Part shown: positions 35,701 through 46,315 of the stretch, piece after piece | Numbering within the stretch: position 1 is the first letter of the stretch | How the letters are laid out: each line of letters starts with the position of its first letter | Source of the DNA: Rhizophagus clarus | Lineage: Eukaryota > Glomeromycota > Glomeromycetes > Glomerales > Glomeraceae | Assembly: GCA_015698045.1 (NCBI GenBank) | Contig: BLAL01000208.1 | Span: 868,001 to 932,000 of the forward strand | Length of the DNA: 64,000 bases | Direction: 5' to 3' | Notes under the pieces: model-generated | Databases searched by the model: none | Seen by the model: only the letters and a program-made list of their open reading frames with translations | What the model was told of the DNA's origin: nothing | Translations under genes and position numbers: made by a program

Positions 35701-35832
35701 ATTACCAGATATTTATCAATAACTATCCAAATTTGATATCTATCGATTTATTTAATATGATAAAGTGGGATAATTTGAGATAAAGTGATAAATATCGATA
35801 TATATCTTCTAAAAAAATTTCCTGATGTACAT

Positions 35833-38258
35833 CCTACTGTATTAAGAAAAATGCTTATAGAGCAGCACCTAAAGAAAATGAGTTTATCGAAAAAGAAATA
35901 AATGAGATGTTGAAACAAGATCTTATTCAACCATCCTTTAGTCCTTGATCATTTCCAGTAGTAATAGTTAAAAAGAAAAATGGCCAATTACGATTTTGTG
36001 TTAATTACAAACCTCTCAATGATGTAACAAAAAAGAATAATTACCCACTTCCAAGAATTGATGAAATATTGGACTCACTAAATGGAGCTCAATGGTTTAC
36101 AACACTTGATTTAGCTTCAGGTTATTGGCAGATAAAAGTAAAAGCAGAAGATCAAGAAAAAACAGCATTTATCACTAAATTTGGAACTTACGAATTTAAA
36201 GTAATGCCTTTTGGTCTGTGTAATGCCTCTACTACTTTTCAAAGAACAATGGATAAGGTATTAGAAAATCTCAAAGGAAAATTTGTCATGGTTTACTTTG
36301 ATGATGTTATCATTTATTCAAAAACCTTTCAAGAGCATTTACAACATATAGGAGAAGTATTTGATAAAATTTGACAAGCCAATCTTTGATTAAAGGCAGA
36401 AAAATGCCATTTTGGAGTAAAAGAGTTACAATTTCTTGGACATGTTGTAGAAGAAGAAGGAATTAAACCAGATCCTGAAAAAATAGACAAAATTGGGAAT
36501 TATCCAATACCTGCAAATATTCGTGATTTAAGAGGTGTATTAGAATTATTTTCATATTATTAACGCTTTATAAAGAACTTCTCTCAATTAGCTGACCCTA
36601 TGTATAAATTATTAAAAAAGGATGTAGTTTATAAATGGACAGAAACTCAACAACGAGCCTTTGAAATATTGAAAACTAAACTTACCCAAGCACCTATAGT
36701 TCAGTATCCAGATTTTGAAAAACCATTTCTTTTATATGCAGATGCTTCACTCATTGGAATTGGTGCAGTATTAGCTCAAAAGGATGGTAAAGATGAATAT
36801 GTAGTCGCTTATGCTAGTAGAACTTTGGCTCCTGCAGAAAAGAATTATGCTATTACAAAATTAGAATGTTTGGCAATTATTTAGGCAGTTAAATATTTTA
36901 GACACTATTTATTTGGAATCCACTTTACCATTATTACAGATCATTCAGCCTTGAAATGGTTACTTAACTCTTCATCGGAAACAGCCAATCGACGATTAGA
37001 AAGATGGAAAATAACTCTTTCAGAATATGATTATGAAATTCAATATCGAAAAGGAACTAAACACTCTAATGCAGACGTCTTATCTCGAATCAATCCCAAC
37101 ACAGGTCTACAAAACATCTCCAACAATTAACAAAATATTAATCATGAATGAACAAATGTATAGAAACTTAGTGCAATATTTGGATGCACTTACTGTTCCA
37201 GATCATTACAATAGTACTCAAAAAGCAAAGATTCGTCGTACCTCATCTCATTATATTTTACAAAATAATTTATTATATAGGAGAACCCAGGATGGTTTTA
37301 AAAGAGTAATTTTACGTGAACAAGTAGAATCTATTCTTTATCATTTACATCAAGACTTAAATGCTGCGCATTTAGGAATTGATGCGGTATTTGAAAAAGT
37401 AAAAGAACGTTATTATTGGCCTCAAATGTTTGAAGATATTAGAAATTATATCAATACTTGCGATACATGCCAAAGAAGAGGATCTCAACAAAAGGTAGAA
37501 CCACTTATACCAATAAAAGTGAAAAGCTCATTTTATCGAATTGGTATTGATATTAAAAGACCACTTCCTAGGACAGAACAAGGAAACAGATATATAATAG
37601 TTGCAATGGACTATTTTACTAAATGGCCAGAAGCAAAGGCTATAGAAAATATTCATACTGAAATTGTTGCTAAGTTTATTTATGAAGAAATAATTTGTCG
37701 TCATGGTGTACCTCAAGAAATTTTATTTGATAGAGGAACTTCATTTGTTAATCAAATAATAGATAAGTTATGTGAAAATTATCAAACAAAGCATAGACTA
37801 ACATCACCTTATAGGCCACAAACAAATAGAATGGTAGAACATTTCAATAGAACTTTAGGAAAGTGCATTGCTAAACTAGTTAATTCTAAAAACAAAGAAT
37901 GGGACCAGTTAGTAGATGCTACCTTATTTGCTTATAGAATAAAGAAACATAGTATAACAGGTTTTACGCCATTCTATTTAGTTTATGGATAACAAGCAAC
38001 ATTACCAATTGACTTAAAATTACCAAATATACAAGAAAAAAATGAACAAAATCCTCTTTTAGTAAGATTGTATTAACTTATTGAAAATTTGGAAACTGAC
38101 CGACAAGAAGTCATTGGTATTATTGATAAGGAACAATAAAAGCAGAAAGAACGACATGACCAACAAGGAATATCAGTTAAACTTAAAATAGGAGATAAAG
38201 TTTTAGTTGAACGAACATGGCTTAAAACAAATTTTTCAGTAAAATTAGAAGATAACAT
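35833..38258 (+). pseudogene. pol: Gypsy pol, second part: reverse transcriptase, RNase H, integrase
   Basis: Frames interrupted by stops and one shift near 37100 read, in order: RT fingers and palm (NYPLPRIDEILD, MPFGLCNASTTFQR, VYFDDVIIYSK), thumb (CHFGVKELQFLGHVV), RNase H (LLYADASLIGIGAVL, TDHSALKWLL), integrase zinc finger (HQDLNAAHLGID, CDTCQRRG), and integrase core (MDYFTKWPEA, ILFDRGTSF, MVEHFNRTLGK). A C-terminal part (KIGDKVLVERTWLKTN, KLED) follows. The catalytic YFDD and the integrase acidic residues are still present, but at least eight stops kill the copy. Several stops fit single C to T or G to A changes, for example SFSP-TGA-SFPVV, where Trp is usual. Confidence 0.88.
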
Positions 38259-38394
38259 CAGGAAATTTTTTCAGAAGATATACATCGATAATTATCACTT
38301 TATCGATAAATATCGTATTTATAAATCGATGGTCAACATAATGTGATAATATTCGATAATTATCTCACAATTATACAACGATATTTAACTTTTT

Positions 38395-38775
38395 CTAAAA
38401 TAATCGTACTGATAATTTGCGATATTGACAATTATCAAAAATAATCTCGACGATGATTTGTGATGTTGGCAATTATCGAAAATAATCGCACTGATAATTT
38501 GCGATATTGACAATTATCGAAAATAATCTCAACGATGATTTGCGATATTGACAATTATCGAAAATAATCTCAACGATGATTTGCGATATTGACAATTATC
38601 GAAAATAATCTCAACGATGATTTGCGATATTGACAATTATCGAAAATAATCTCAACGATGATTTGCGATATTGACAATTATCGAAAATAATCTCAACGAT
38701 GATTTGCGATATTGACAATTATCAAAAATAATCTCAACGATGATTTGCGATATTTGATAATTATCAAAAATAATC
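38395..38775. repeat. 41-bp subterminal tandem array
   Basis: About nine copies of a unit with AATAATCTCAACGATGATTT and GCGATATTGACAATTATCG lie about 140 bp inside the left end and 100 bp past the transposase stop. The first copies vary (GTACTGATAA). The position equals that of the 51-bp array in the sister element, but the unit sequence differs. Both arrays are built on short GATATT/AATATC-type words. Confidence 0.85.
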
Positions 38776-38872
38776 AAGTTAAATCCATTATTTATTATTT
38801 CATTAATAAATCATAAAACGCACTCATATACAAATGAATACTAAGAATATTAATCTAATTTCATTTTACATC

Positions 38873-41752
38873 TTAAAAAATATACGTATTAACAAAATAT
38901 TCATTTTCACAGTTATTTCTTGGTATAATGTGAACTGACATATCAACCGAATCTAAGTAAACACATGTATATTGATCAGTTAGCCATAATCTTGGACAGT
39001 CGTATATGATCTCTTCTTCTTGTACTTCTTCATACCATCGTAACAAAGCAAGATTTACTGGCTCTTTTAAACCTTTTGCAGAAAATTCCAATAATAAAAG
39101 TGCCTAAATTTAATTCAGTTAATAACATGTCATCATGACAAAAATCTTAATAAAAAATTTTAAGCATATCATACCTTTCCATACCACGCAGTTTCTTCGA
39201 AAGAGACTACTACATCACTGAACCATTCATTACCATAAAAGGTTCCTGCTGTTCGGATAATATCAGTTGATTCAACAGCTACACTAGAATATATTTTAAA
39301 ATGCCCAGATTCATAATCATATTCTAACTCATTTTCCGTCAAAAACTCTTCAAAACCTGCATGAAGGTTATCAAACCCTTCTTTATACAGATGATGGATA
39401 TCGGTGTCTTGTTTTATTTTAGAAACTGTTGTTTCAATTTCAGTAAATTTGAACTCCCATAAAAGATTTCGAAATCCACTAGATCTCCTTATCGTAGGTT
39501 TTTTTTGTTTTAAGGCTAAATATTGACGTCGCACCTATCATATCAAATTTAAATTAATCGATTAAAATAAATTATGACGAAACAGATCATATGACATTAC
39601 CGTAGTTAACATTTGTGGAACATAATTTCTTTTATTTGTCATTCGATATGGAGTTTTAATGCTCTTCTTATGCAAAGTTTCATATGTTTCTGTAAACATC
39701 CCATTCATCGAACCATAAAGTCGAATTGACAGAATTACATGATAACGAAGCACGTGAAGTTTAGGTATTTTACAGCGACTTGGAGAATATTTGGCAAATA
39801 TCGTTACAAATTCTTGACAGAATTCAGTTATTAACGTCTAGTAATAGTAGTAATAAATTTTTAAAAAACTGAAATTAAATACTAATTAAAGATTTGGTTT
39901 AGAATTAATAATCGATATTTACCTCTAATTCTGTTAACTCGGTATCCGTAAATGACTCCTGACGCAACTTCATATACATTACCAAATATTTATGAAAAAT
40001 GTTGCACAGTCTCTTATATGGTATTCCACCTTCTTTATAATCATCGTATAAATTATCTATAACGAAAATAATCAATTTCATTATATTACGATAATCATTG
40101 GCAGTAAATTTAGATATATTTTCCAATCTGTTTTTTAATATTATTAAGCCTGGATATCGTGAGATTGCGCACAATCTGTGGTCCATATTTTTTACTGCTT
40201 TATTGCTGACCTTTCAGTGTAACAATTCACGAGTAAATTCTATGAGATACTTTGTTACTCCAAAGTTGAGTAAATGCATACGATCTGGAGCAGTCGCCTC
40301 ATAAATATTAAAATCGTCAAAATTCCAAAAATAATTAAACTCCTTATGAATCAAAAATTCACTTGCTTGATTCTCACTAATAGTTAGTTTCATCTTTTTT
40401 GGAATTTGTAAATCAATATGAGATAATGCCATATTATTAAGATCTTCGTTATTTATCAAGCAATAATAACATGGTCGTTTAGAAGTTGATGGAAGATATG
40501 TTGTGGTAAATGCTCCTGCTTCCGCCATATCAGCAAGGATAACTGATAATTTTGATGTAAATGGATGTATTTTATTTTGAACAACTAAATACATGTCATT
40601 TTGATTCATTATCGGCGATAATAATATTCAGAGACATCTCTGAAAAACAAGTCTCTGTAATCTTCGGAAAGACTCAGAATTCCTTGTAGTATTATCTTTT
40701 GCTTTCAATTTTGGTAAATAACCAACAAGTACTTTAGCGTTAGGTTTATTTTGCTGCCAATTTGGTATATTTCTGAGTGAAATATATATAGAATGTTCAG
40801 AAGTTTTGCCCAGATGATCACAAGTTGTGGAATCGGCGTAGATTATTATCAATAATAATTTGTTATCGACAGGAATTTTATTTTCCGTGATATACCACCA
40901 ATTACTTTTGAATTGTTCACCATAAGTCTTAATCAATGTATTGTGATTTTTATACTTAAAAACAAATTCTTTATTCATTTCGGATTGAAGAAGCAAAACT
41001 TTAATTCCATAAATTATCAGTTGATAATAAAAAGAATAATCTTTATCCTGGAATTTCGTGATAAAGACTTTTTTTAATTTTATATAAGAAAATTCGTTAA
41101 CATCAAGAAATCTACGATCTTTCTTAGTATTTATTGGTAATGGGTTTTTTTCGGCCTCTTGTCTGCTTTTATTGATTAACTTAATTATCCTATCACCGCA
41201 AGAATTAGATAATTGATATTCCATAACAATTTCCATGAATTTACGATAAATGTTGTTCGGCCATTCAGTGTTAGGTGAATGTGTTTTGTCTCTTATTGTA
41301 TCATCTAGTGTGGTCCCACAAAAATCTTCAGCATCGATAGATAACGAGTATGTTAAGTCAACTTCATTATCCTCATTATCGTCATCATCAAATTCACCAC
41401 TTTCCTCATCTGACTCATCGTTGTCATCAAATTCCCCACTTTCCTCATCCGACTCTTCAGAAATTTGTAAATTTTCATGAGATTCTACGGGTTGTTCTAA
41501 TGTTATTTTCGATTCAGATTCGTCATCTTTCATTGAAAGATGATCATCCCAGAGACTGGATTCTTCATGATATGGCACTTTTGATACTTCTTTATCATCA
41601 TCATCCCAGAGATCAGATTCTTCGTGTGGCATGTTTGATTGAAAGGTTACTTCTTCATCTTCGTCAATATATTGATGCTTATCTGAAATATGTCATTTTA
41701 ATGCATAAGTTAACGAAAAAGTACATGAACAATATGAACATTTATAGGTCAT
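38873..41752 (-). pseudogene. Plavaka-like transposase with three TGA stops
   Basis: Four exons join without any frame shift: complement of 39923..41752, 39601..39837, 39175..39534 and 38873..39103, 886 codons. The N-terminus is a C2H2 finger (YKCSYCSCTF ... HISDKH). Next is an acidic Asp/Glu/Ser-rich region, then the transposase core that I recall from Plavaka-type proteins: YADSTTCDHLGKTSEHSIYI, NIPNWQQNKPNAKVLVGYL, ILADMAEAGA with CYYCLI, and APDRMHLLNFG. These supply candidate acidic residues of a DDE/D fold. Splice sites are GTAAAT/CTAG, GTAATG/ATAG and GTATGA/TTAG. Premature stops at 41695-41693, 40630-40628 and 40216-40214 are all TGA, fitting CGA to TGA. The true stop is TAA. Confidence 0.8.
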
Positions 41753-42896
41753 TTTGAGTGATTTTAGCAATAGTGAACGGAACCAAATTTTATGAAAGTG
41801 AATTTGTTGCCTGAACAAAACTAGTAAAAACGGAATTTATTGCCTGAACAAAACCAAAAAATAATGTAATATATATATTTCATTATTTCAGCTTTACTAG
41901 TAGTAGACAACGATCAGTTTTATTAGTAAACAATACAGATATTTTTAGACTTTTCTTAATTGTATTGTTGATCTATTTAATTTTTGAGTACAACAATTAA
42001 ATATGTATCGTTATATCTCGATTAATTGTATTGTTTTGTATTGTTAAATTTTCAAATAATTTATTTAATTTTGAGTAATTGAAAGAGATCGATACCATTT
42101 ACTACTATGATTGAATATTTTCAGTTAACTAATGTGCATTGTTACCGTATCCCTCGAATTTATTTACAAATAATTAATATGTATCGTTATCCCTCGAATT
42201 TATTTACAATTAACTAATATACATTGTTATCCCTCGAATTTATTTAATTTTAGAGTACAATTAACATTAATATGCATTGTTACCGTATCCCTCGAATTTA
42301 TTTACAAATAATTAATATGCATCATTATCCCTCGAATTTATTTATAATTAACTAATATACATTGTTATCCCTCGAATTTATTTAATTTTAGAGTACAATT
42401 AACTAATATACGTCATTATCCTTTGTTTAATCCATTTAATTTTGAGTACAATTAACTAATATGCATCATTATCCCCTTGTTTAATCCATTTAATTTTAAG
42501 TACAATTAACTAATATGCATCGTTATAATATTTTAATTATGTATTACAATTAATAACACGTCGCTATAATAATTTAATTAGTATGCATTATAATTATTTA
42601 TGCGTCACATCGAGTTTTATTGATCTAAATAGTTTATCAAACTTTAAAAAAGTTTATATATAGGATACTTTTCCAACCTTTTTTTTAAACTTTTTTTATC
42701 TCTGATTTTACATTCAAATCTTCTTCAATCCTTTTTCGTCCGCTTCTTCTTTAATCCTTTTTCATCTGCTTCTTCTTCAATCCTTATTCGTTCGCTCCTT
42801 TTTCCACTTTATACTAAATTTTTCTTTGCTCTTCTTTAGTCTAACCATTTATATCTTTCTTTTTTTACTAATTTGTTTCAAACCTTTTTTAAAAAA
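41753..42896. promoter_or_regulatory. Divergent promoter region of the transposon with a tandem repeat
   Basis: This lies between the two head-to-head genes of the transposon. Positions about 42110-42530 hold a diverged tandem array with AACTAATATGCAT, GTTATCCCTCGAATTTATTT and GAGTACAATTAA, six or so copies in two unit sizes. Near 42650-42870 a TATATATA run and a pyrimidine-rich leader (CTTCTTC, CTTTTTC) precede the plus-strand gene. Confidence 0.6.
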
Positions 42897-44698
42897 ATGC
42901 CAAAAAAACGAAAATATTCCACTAGAGCTAACAAAGATAAACAGTCTCAGGAATCAAATAACGAATATAATAATGAACAAGAAGGCCCAAGAAAAATCGT
43001 AAAGCAGAAAGATACTTCGCAAGCTAAAGAGCCTGCTAAAGAATCAGATACTATTAGTTCACAAGCTAAAGAGACAGCCAAAAAATCAGATACTAGTAAC
43101 CAGGGATCATATAGTGATCAAGAAGAAATGGAAGTAGTAGCGGAATCTTCGCAAACAACACCACTAGCAGAAGGTAATGATCCATATATATTTATTATGA
43201 TTTATTAGATATTATGTTAATAAACCTTTCATAATCAATCATTTATTTTTTAGATAACACTCGAAGGATAAAGGAATATATTTCTAAACAACTCAAAACA
43301 ATCAAAGCAAAGTAAGTGATAATTTCTAGACTCGAAAATTGTCGACATTTCATTTCAGTTTACATCTATTACACCTAATACAATTTACTGGGCTAATACA
43401 TTAACGTCAGCTGGCGATGAACATTCCGAAATGCTTGTACTGGAAACAAATAGAGAAAATGTACGGCGCAGTAGGCCAATCACGCTAGCTGTTGAGCATG
43501 GAAGAAGCTCGTCAACTACAACTGCAGAAGAAACACCGGAGATCAATGTCCAACCTCCTAAAAGCAGAAAAAGTTGCGAGGACATGTTTATAAAACAAGG
43601 TAGGCAAATACGAGCTCTATATGAATTACATAAAGAGACGCTCGAGAAAGTCAGATGGATCCAGAATCAGATTAAGTTGCAAAATGAGAAAAAGAAAAAA
43701 ATTGACCTAAGCAAAAAGGTCTTTAATGTAAGTTTCTAACGAAAACCTGGTGCTATTTTCTCTTATACCATCCGTCACCAAATCACAACATAATTGCAAT
43801 TATTTATTATCACACACTAATATAGGAAGATTATAACTCGGTGTGCAATAAATCCTTTCTGGACAATATGTGACCTACCTTTGAAAATTTTAAGTTGGAG
43901 CTCGAAAATTGGCTAAATCAACATCATCCTGATTATCTTCGTGAAGTAGGCTATAGAGAGTGGACGAATGCATTTTCAGGACGCCATCATTCTATGGTGA
44001 TTATCATTAATAATCGTAATCATAATTGTTGTGTTTAATTTAAATTTTTCAATTATCATTATGGATTTTTTATTTTCTTTTATAGCTCATGCGAAAAATG
44101 AAAGATATGAGAGAAGTACACGTTGTAGCAGTGAAAAGCGCTATTTTTAAGGAATTCGGTCTACAATCAATAAGTGGTAATAAACGAAAAAGCCCGCAAG
44201 ATATAACGAGCTGGAAAAATTTACCACAAGTTAAAGAGTGTTATAATAAGTTATATGATAATAACGATAATATAATCAAAAATATAACAAAACTCGCATT
44301 TCTCGCAATATCTGATACTGACAAGTCATTTCAGAATATCTATATTTATACGTCAGCAATATGCAATATAGTATTGAATCCTAGCTACCCCAACGTAGAG
44401 TGTGGAAAAAAACCTTTAGAACGACGATATCAGAAATTTAAGGTATGTGGCTGTTATTTAAACCAATTTATATAATTTGAAATCTATTCAGTTAGATAAA
44501 ATTCAAATTAATACTTTATTAGGATTTATTCGAAAAAAAAGAGGTTTTACTATACATGACGCGCAGGAGATATTGAGGGAAGAAGTTCCAGAAATCCCGA
44601 AAACAGGCTCTTTTGAAGAGGAGAAAGAAACAGATGTAATTCTCAGAGGTGATGATACATTAATGACGTTGCATGACGACTTGTTTTATGATGATTAG
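42897..44698 (+). pseudogene. Second gene of the Plavaka-like element (possible DNA-binding accessory protein)
   Basis: Six exons with good splice sites: 42897..43173, 43254..43311, 43359..43727, 43826..43996, 44086..44442 and 44492..44698. Exons 3-6 are all in phase 0. Joining exon 2 to exon 3 needs a one-base shift, and a TGA lies at 43871-43873 (DNM-stop-PTFEN). The start reads MPKKRKYS, a classical nuclear localisation signal. Next come Lys/Glu/Ser-rich repeats, a coiled-coil-like segment (IRALYELHKETLEKVRWIQ) and a folded-looking part (GYREWTNAFSGRHH, KPLERRYQKFK, RKKRGFTIHDAQEILREEV). The tail is acidic (LHDDLFYDD). I do not recognise it. By analogy with CACTA TnpA it may bind the subterminal arrays; that is inference. 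Confidence 0.6.
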
Positions 44699-45161
44699 CA
44701 ATTATTCATAGGTTGGAAAGTGATGTTTTATTTTAAGGTGGCATACTAATATTTTATAATTAATTATAATTATTATCATTATGAATTTTATTATGAATTT
44801 TATTATTATAAATAAATAAATAAATTTACGTTAGTAATCGCAATGAATATTTTCAATATTTATCATTTGAATTTTCTTGATTTTTATCGTATGAAATTTT
44901 CTCGACTTTTATCGTTTAGGCTTAATTCTGATAAGTAATCATCTTTTTCGTATCGATACTACTCGACGAGTCTGATTATTATCGATAGATATCATGTGAC
45001 CTTTCCATCAATATACATCTCTATCGATATTTGTCATTTTAGTTAAATTCTGATAATTTGTCATCATTTACCCACATTGATACTACTTAATGAGTCCGAT
45101 TATTATCGATATATATCATGTGACCTATCCATCGATATATATCCCCTAAAAAAATTTCCCG

Positions 45162-46315
45162 ATGATTTTAATGAAAATTATTTATTATTAAAGAATCTGA
45201 TGATGCATTAAGTTTAACAAAATTATGTTAATTCTGACCAAAAGTAAAACTGCACCAATTGCATTTTTTAAAATTGTACACACTTTTTTAGGTTATAATA
45301 TTGCATATCCTTAACTTATATAATACTTTTTATAACAAAATTTAATATATTTGGATAATGAAACAAATTTGCTGATATGAATACTTGTTATTAACTTTAA
45401 GATTTATAAAACAATCTCTCTAAGATAATCTGAAACTATTTTGCTGTTCTAGGTTAATATATAAATTTTTGTATATCATAATAATATAATTTCATTAATA
45501 TAAATATTTATAAATATCATATTTTTAATCATCAGTGCATCAGTAGAGCACATTTTTTTGGGTGAAACAGATTTAGTTAAACAAAGATGCTGCAGTTTAA
45601 AAGAAGAAACTATTAGAAAATGTATGTGTCTTAAAAACTGGCAGAATTTAGGTTTTGGTGATAGTATAATGGTTATAAAAGATTGAAATATAATTTATAT
45701 GTAAAACTTTTTTTTTAAAAAAATTATAAATCTATAGAAAATAAATAAGTAAAAATTTATTATTTTGTATATCCTGCGTGGGATATTAGATTTGCAAAAT
45801 GATTAACCAATAATCATTTCATTTTTGGCTCAGCTTAGCTTGAACCAAGCCAACCTACATCTCATTTACGCAAAATCATTAATCGCAGTTTTCTGGCTTG
45901 ACTTAGCTCAAGCTAAGCCATCTTATAGCTCAGCTCAGCTCAGCTCAAAGATAGTTTAATCAAGCTAGGCTCGATTAGTTAAATCAAGCTGAACTGGCTT
46001 AGCAAAACTTTATATAATGTTATCTTAAAATTAGGTAGTTTAGGTTAAGGCTGAAACTTTTTTATAGCTGAAAGTTTAGACAATTAAAAGTAAATTTGCC
46101 AAAATTATAATACCAAAATTATTACTGAAATGCTAAAATTTGGCCATAATTATAAGCTAGCTTTAATATTATAATTCTGGTTAAAATAAAGGATTGATAT
46201 AAAAATTTTTTATTTTAAAATCTTATGTAATTACTATATAACTTAATTTTCTAATTTTACTGAAAATTAAAATTTTTTTTTTGGAAATTTGTATAATGTT
46301 ATGTAACTTAACAAT
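45162..46315. other. AT-rich spacer between two transposons
   Basis: I see no gene and no recognisable continuation of the Gypsy element. At 45825-46010 several GGCTCAGCTTAGCTTGA and CTGGCTTGACTTAGCTCAAG words occur in both orientations, a remnant of the kind of repeat found at 52926-54393. Confidence 0.45.

Larger units (their letters stand above)
31701..35824. mobile_element. 4.1-kb non-autonomous Plavaka-like element in pol
   Basis: Terminal inverted repeats start CAGGAAATTTTTTTAG at both ends. ATGTACAT flanks both sides (31693-31700, 35825-35832). The left end (about 215 bp) matches, in reverse complement, the right end of the element at 38259-45161, and the right end matches its left end, so the two are the same family in opposite orientation. 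No transposase gene is present. Contents: a minus-strand array of exon-like modules (about 34740 down to 32370), a GC-richer patch (34975-35105) and a 51-bp tandem array (35250-35700). The interrupted pol codons resume in the right frame after the insertion. Confidence 0.85.
27955..38258 (+). mobile_element. Ty3/Gypsy retrotransposon with a Nudix domain, split and 3'-truncated
   Basis: Order of parts: gag with two zinc knuckles, Nudix domain, aspartic protease, reverse transcriptase, RNase H, integrase. Protease, RT, RNase H, integrase is the Ty3/Gypsy order. A 157-bp MITE sits in gag and a 4.1-kb DNA transposon sits between protease and RT. The element stops at 38258, where the 6.9-kb Plavaka-like transposon begins, shortly after the integrase C-terminal part. 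No 3' LTR is visible. Stops and frame changes throughout show that the copy is dead. Confidence 0.85.
38259..45161. mobile_element. 6.9-kb Plavaka-like (CACTA-related) DNA transposon
   Basis: Ends are inverted: CAGGAAATTTTTTCAGAAG on the left and the complement of CGGGAAATTTTTTTAGGGG on the right. Flanking bases AT are shared, but no 8-bp duplication is present (GATAACAT against ATGATTTT). It contains a 41-bp array near the left end, a minus-strand transposase gene (38873-41752), a divergent promoter region, and a plus-strand second gene (42897-44698). The last 350 bp match the start of a third copy at 63637 almost base for base. Both genes have only a few premature stops, so decay is recent. 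Confidence 0.85.

Noticed and set aside
35258..35722. 154-codon open frame of 17-residue repeats
   Set aside because: It is the translation of a 51-bp tandem array whose length is a multiple of three; it has no start context and the array lies in the subterminal zone of a transposon.
38873..41752. UGA read as an amino acid in the transposon
   Set aside because: All premature stops are TGA, but methylation-driven CGA to TGA change explains this more simply, and nothing in the host genes suggests a changed code.
41250..41757. Plus-strand Ser/His-rich frames opposite the transposase N-terminus
   Set aside because: They are the reverse side of the acidic Asp/Glu/Ser region of the Plavaka-like transposase.
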